This document shows positions 63,971 to 64,000 of a stretch of DNA of 64,000 nt, piece after piece. How positions within the stretch are numbered: position 1 is the stretch's first letter; every line of letters starts with the position of its first letter. The position numbers and the translations under genes were made by a program. Origin of the DNA: Pseudomonas piscis (GTDB lineage: Bacteria; Pseudomonadota; Gammaproteobacteria; Pseudomonadales; Pseudomonadaceae); assembly GCF_009380155.1 (NCBI RefSeq), contig NZ_WHUV01000001.1:1736001-1800000 (forward strand). The letters are read 5' to 3'. Under the pieces are notes generated by a model that saw nothing but the letters and a program-made list of their open reading frames with translations, did no database searches and was not told where the DNA came from.

Positions 63971-64000
63971 ATTTACAGTTCAAGGTCTGGCCACACCGGC

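Overview
The window is a chromosomal segment of a fluorescent-group Pseudomonas (P. fluorescens / P. protegens / P. chlororaphis type). This rests on high GC, typical Pseudomonas gene order (topA - small conserved gene - sulA - lexA - psrA - nagZ; csiV - mfd - gapB-type gap; sthA - GDPD - PilZ - lolCDE; copRS - cupredoxin - queF - DUF4404 - HAD - mlaA - PilZ - rssB - rssC - tal - dusA; aminotransferase - uvrB - gltX - tRNA-Ala) and the PsrA and LexA control sites. No plasmid genes, complete phage, complete insertion sequence, CRISPR array or rRNA is visible.

Layout. Bases 1-7546 hold the end of topA, a conserved small gene, an accessory three-gene block (two tandem DUF3137-like membrane proteins and a LemA-family gene whose frame is broken at a run of seven G), then the SOS pair lexA-sulA, the regulator psrA and nagZ. 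Bases 7570-16118 hold an SNF2/SWIM helicase, csiV, mfd and a gapB-type dehydrogenase. Bases 16189-25128 hold a CitA-like MFS carrier, an apbE-type flavin transferase with no nqr operon beside it, the soluble transhydrogenase sthA, a phosphodiesterase, a PilZ protein and the lipoprotein exporter lolCDE. Bases 25165-35281 hold a copper-type two-component system divergent from a cupredoxin, queF, a HAD protein lacking its nucleophile, mlaA, a PilZ protein, the rssB/rssC stress-signalling pair, tal and dusA.

At the 5' end of dusA lies the stub of a dusA-type phage integrase, a scar of a lost integrative element, followed by a class C beta-lactamase-like hydrolase and two small envelope genes. Bases 37863-49336 form one minus-strand polysaccharide operon of the ABC-transporter type: wzm, a Wzt ATPase fused to a carbohydrate-binding domain and a pyruvyltransferase domain, a 2-oxoglutarate oxygenase, two large double-domain glycosyltransferases, a methyltransferase and two further glycosyltransferases. 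Most genes overlap by 4-17 bases. The Wzt-pyruvyltransferase fusion is the most novel-looking item: it suggests that the enzyme capping the glycan and the exporter part reading the cap are one polypeptide. A membrane diguanylate cyclase is divergent from this operon.

Bases 51366-63970 hold two GNAT acetyltransferases, an arylamine N-acetyltransferase, an NCS2 purine/xanthine permease with two GntR-like operator repeats, a secreted hypothetical protein, an MFS carrier, tRNA-Asn, an aromatic aminotransferase, uvrB, gltX and tRNA-Ala.

All functional calls come from motif reading and family memory; no database search was run. Start codons were chosen from Shine-Dalgarno fit and family length and are often earlier or later than the longest open frame.
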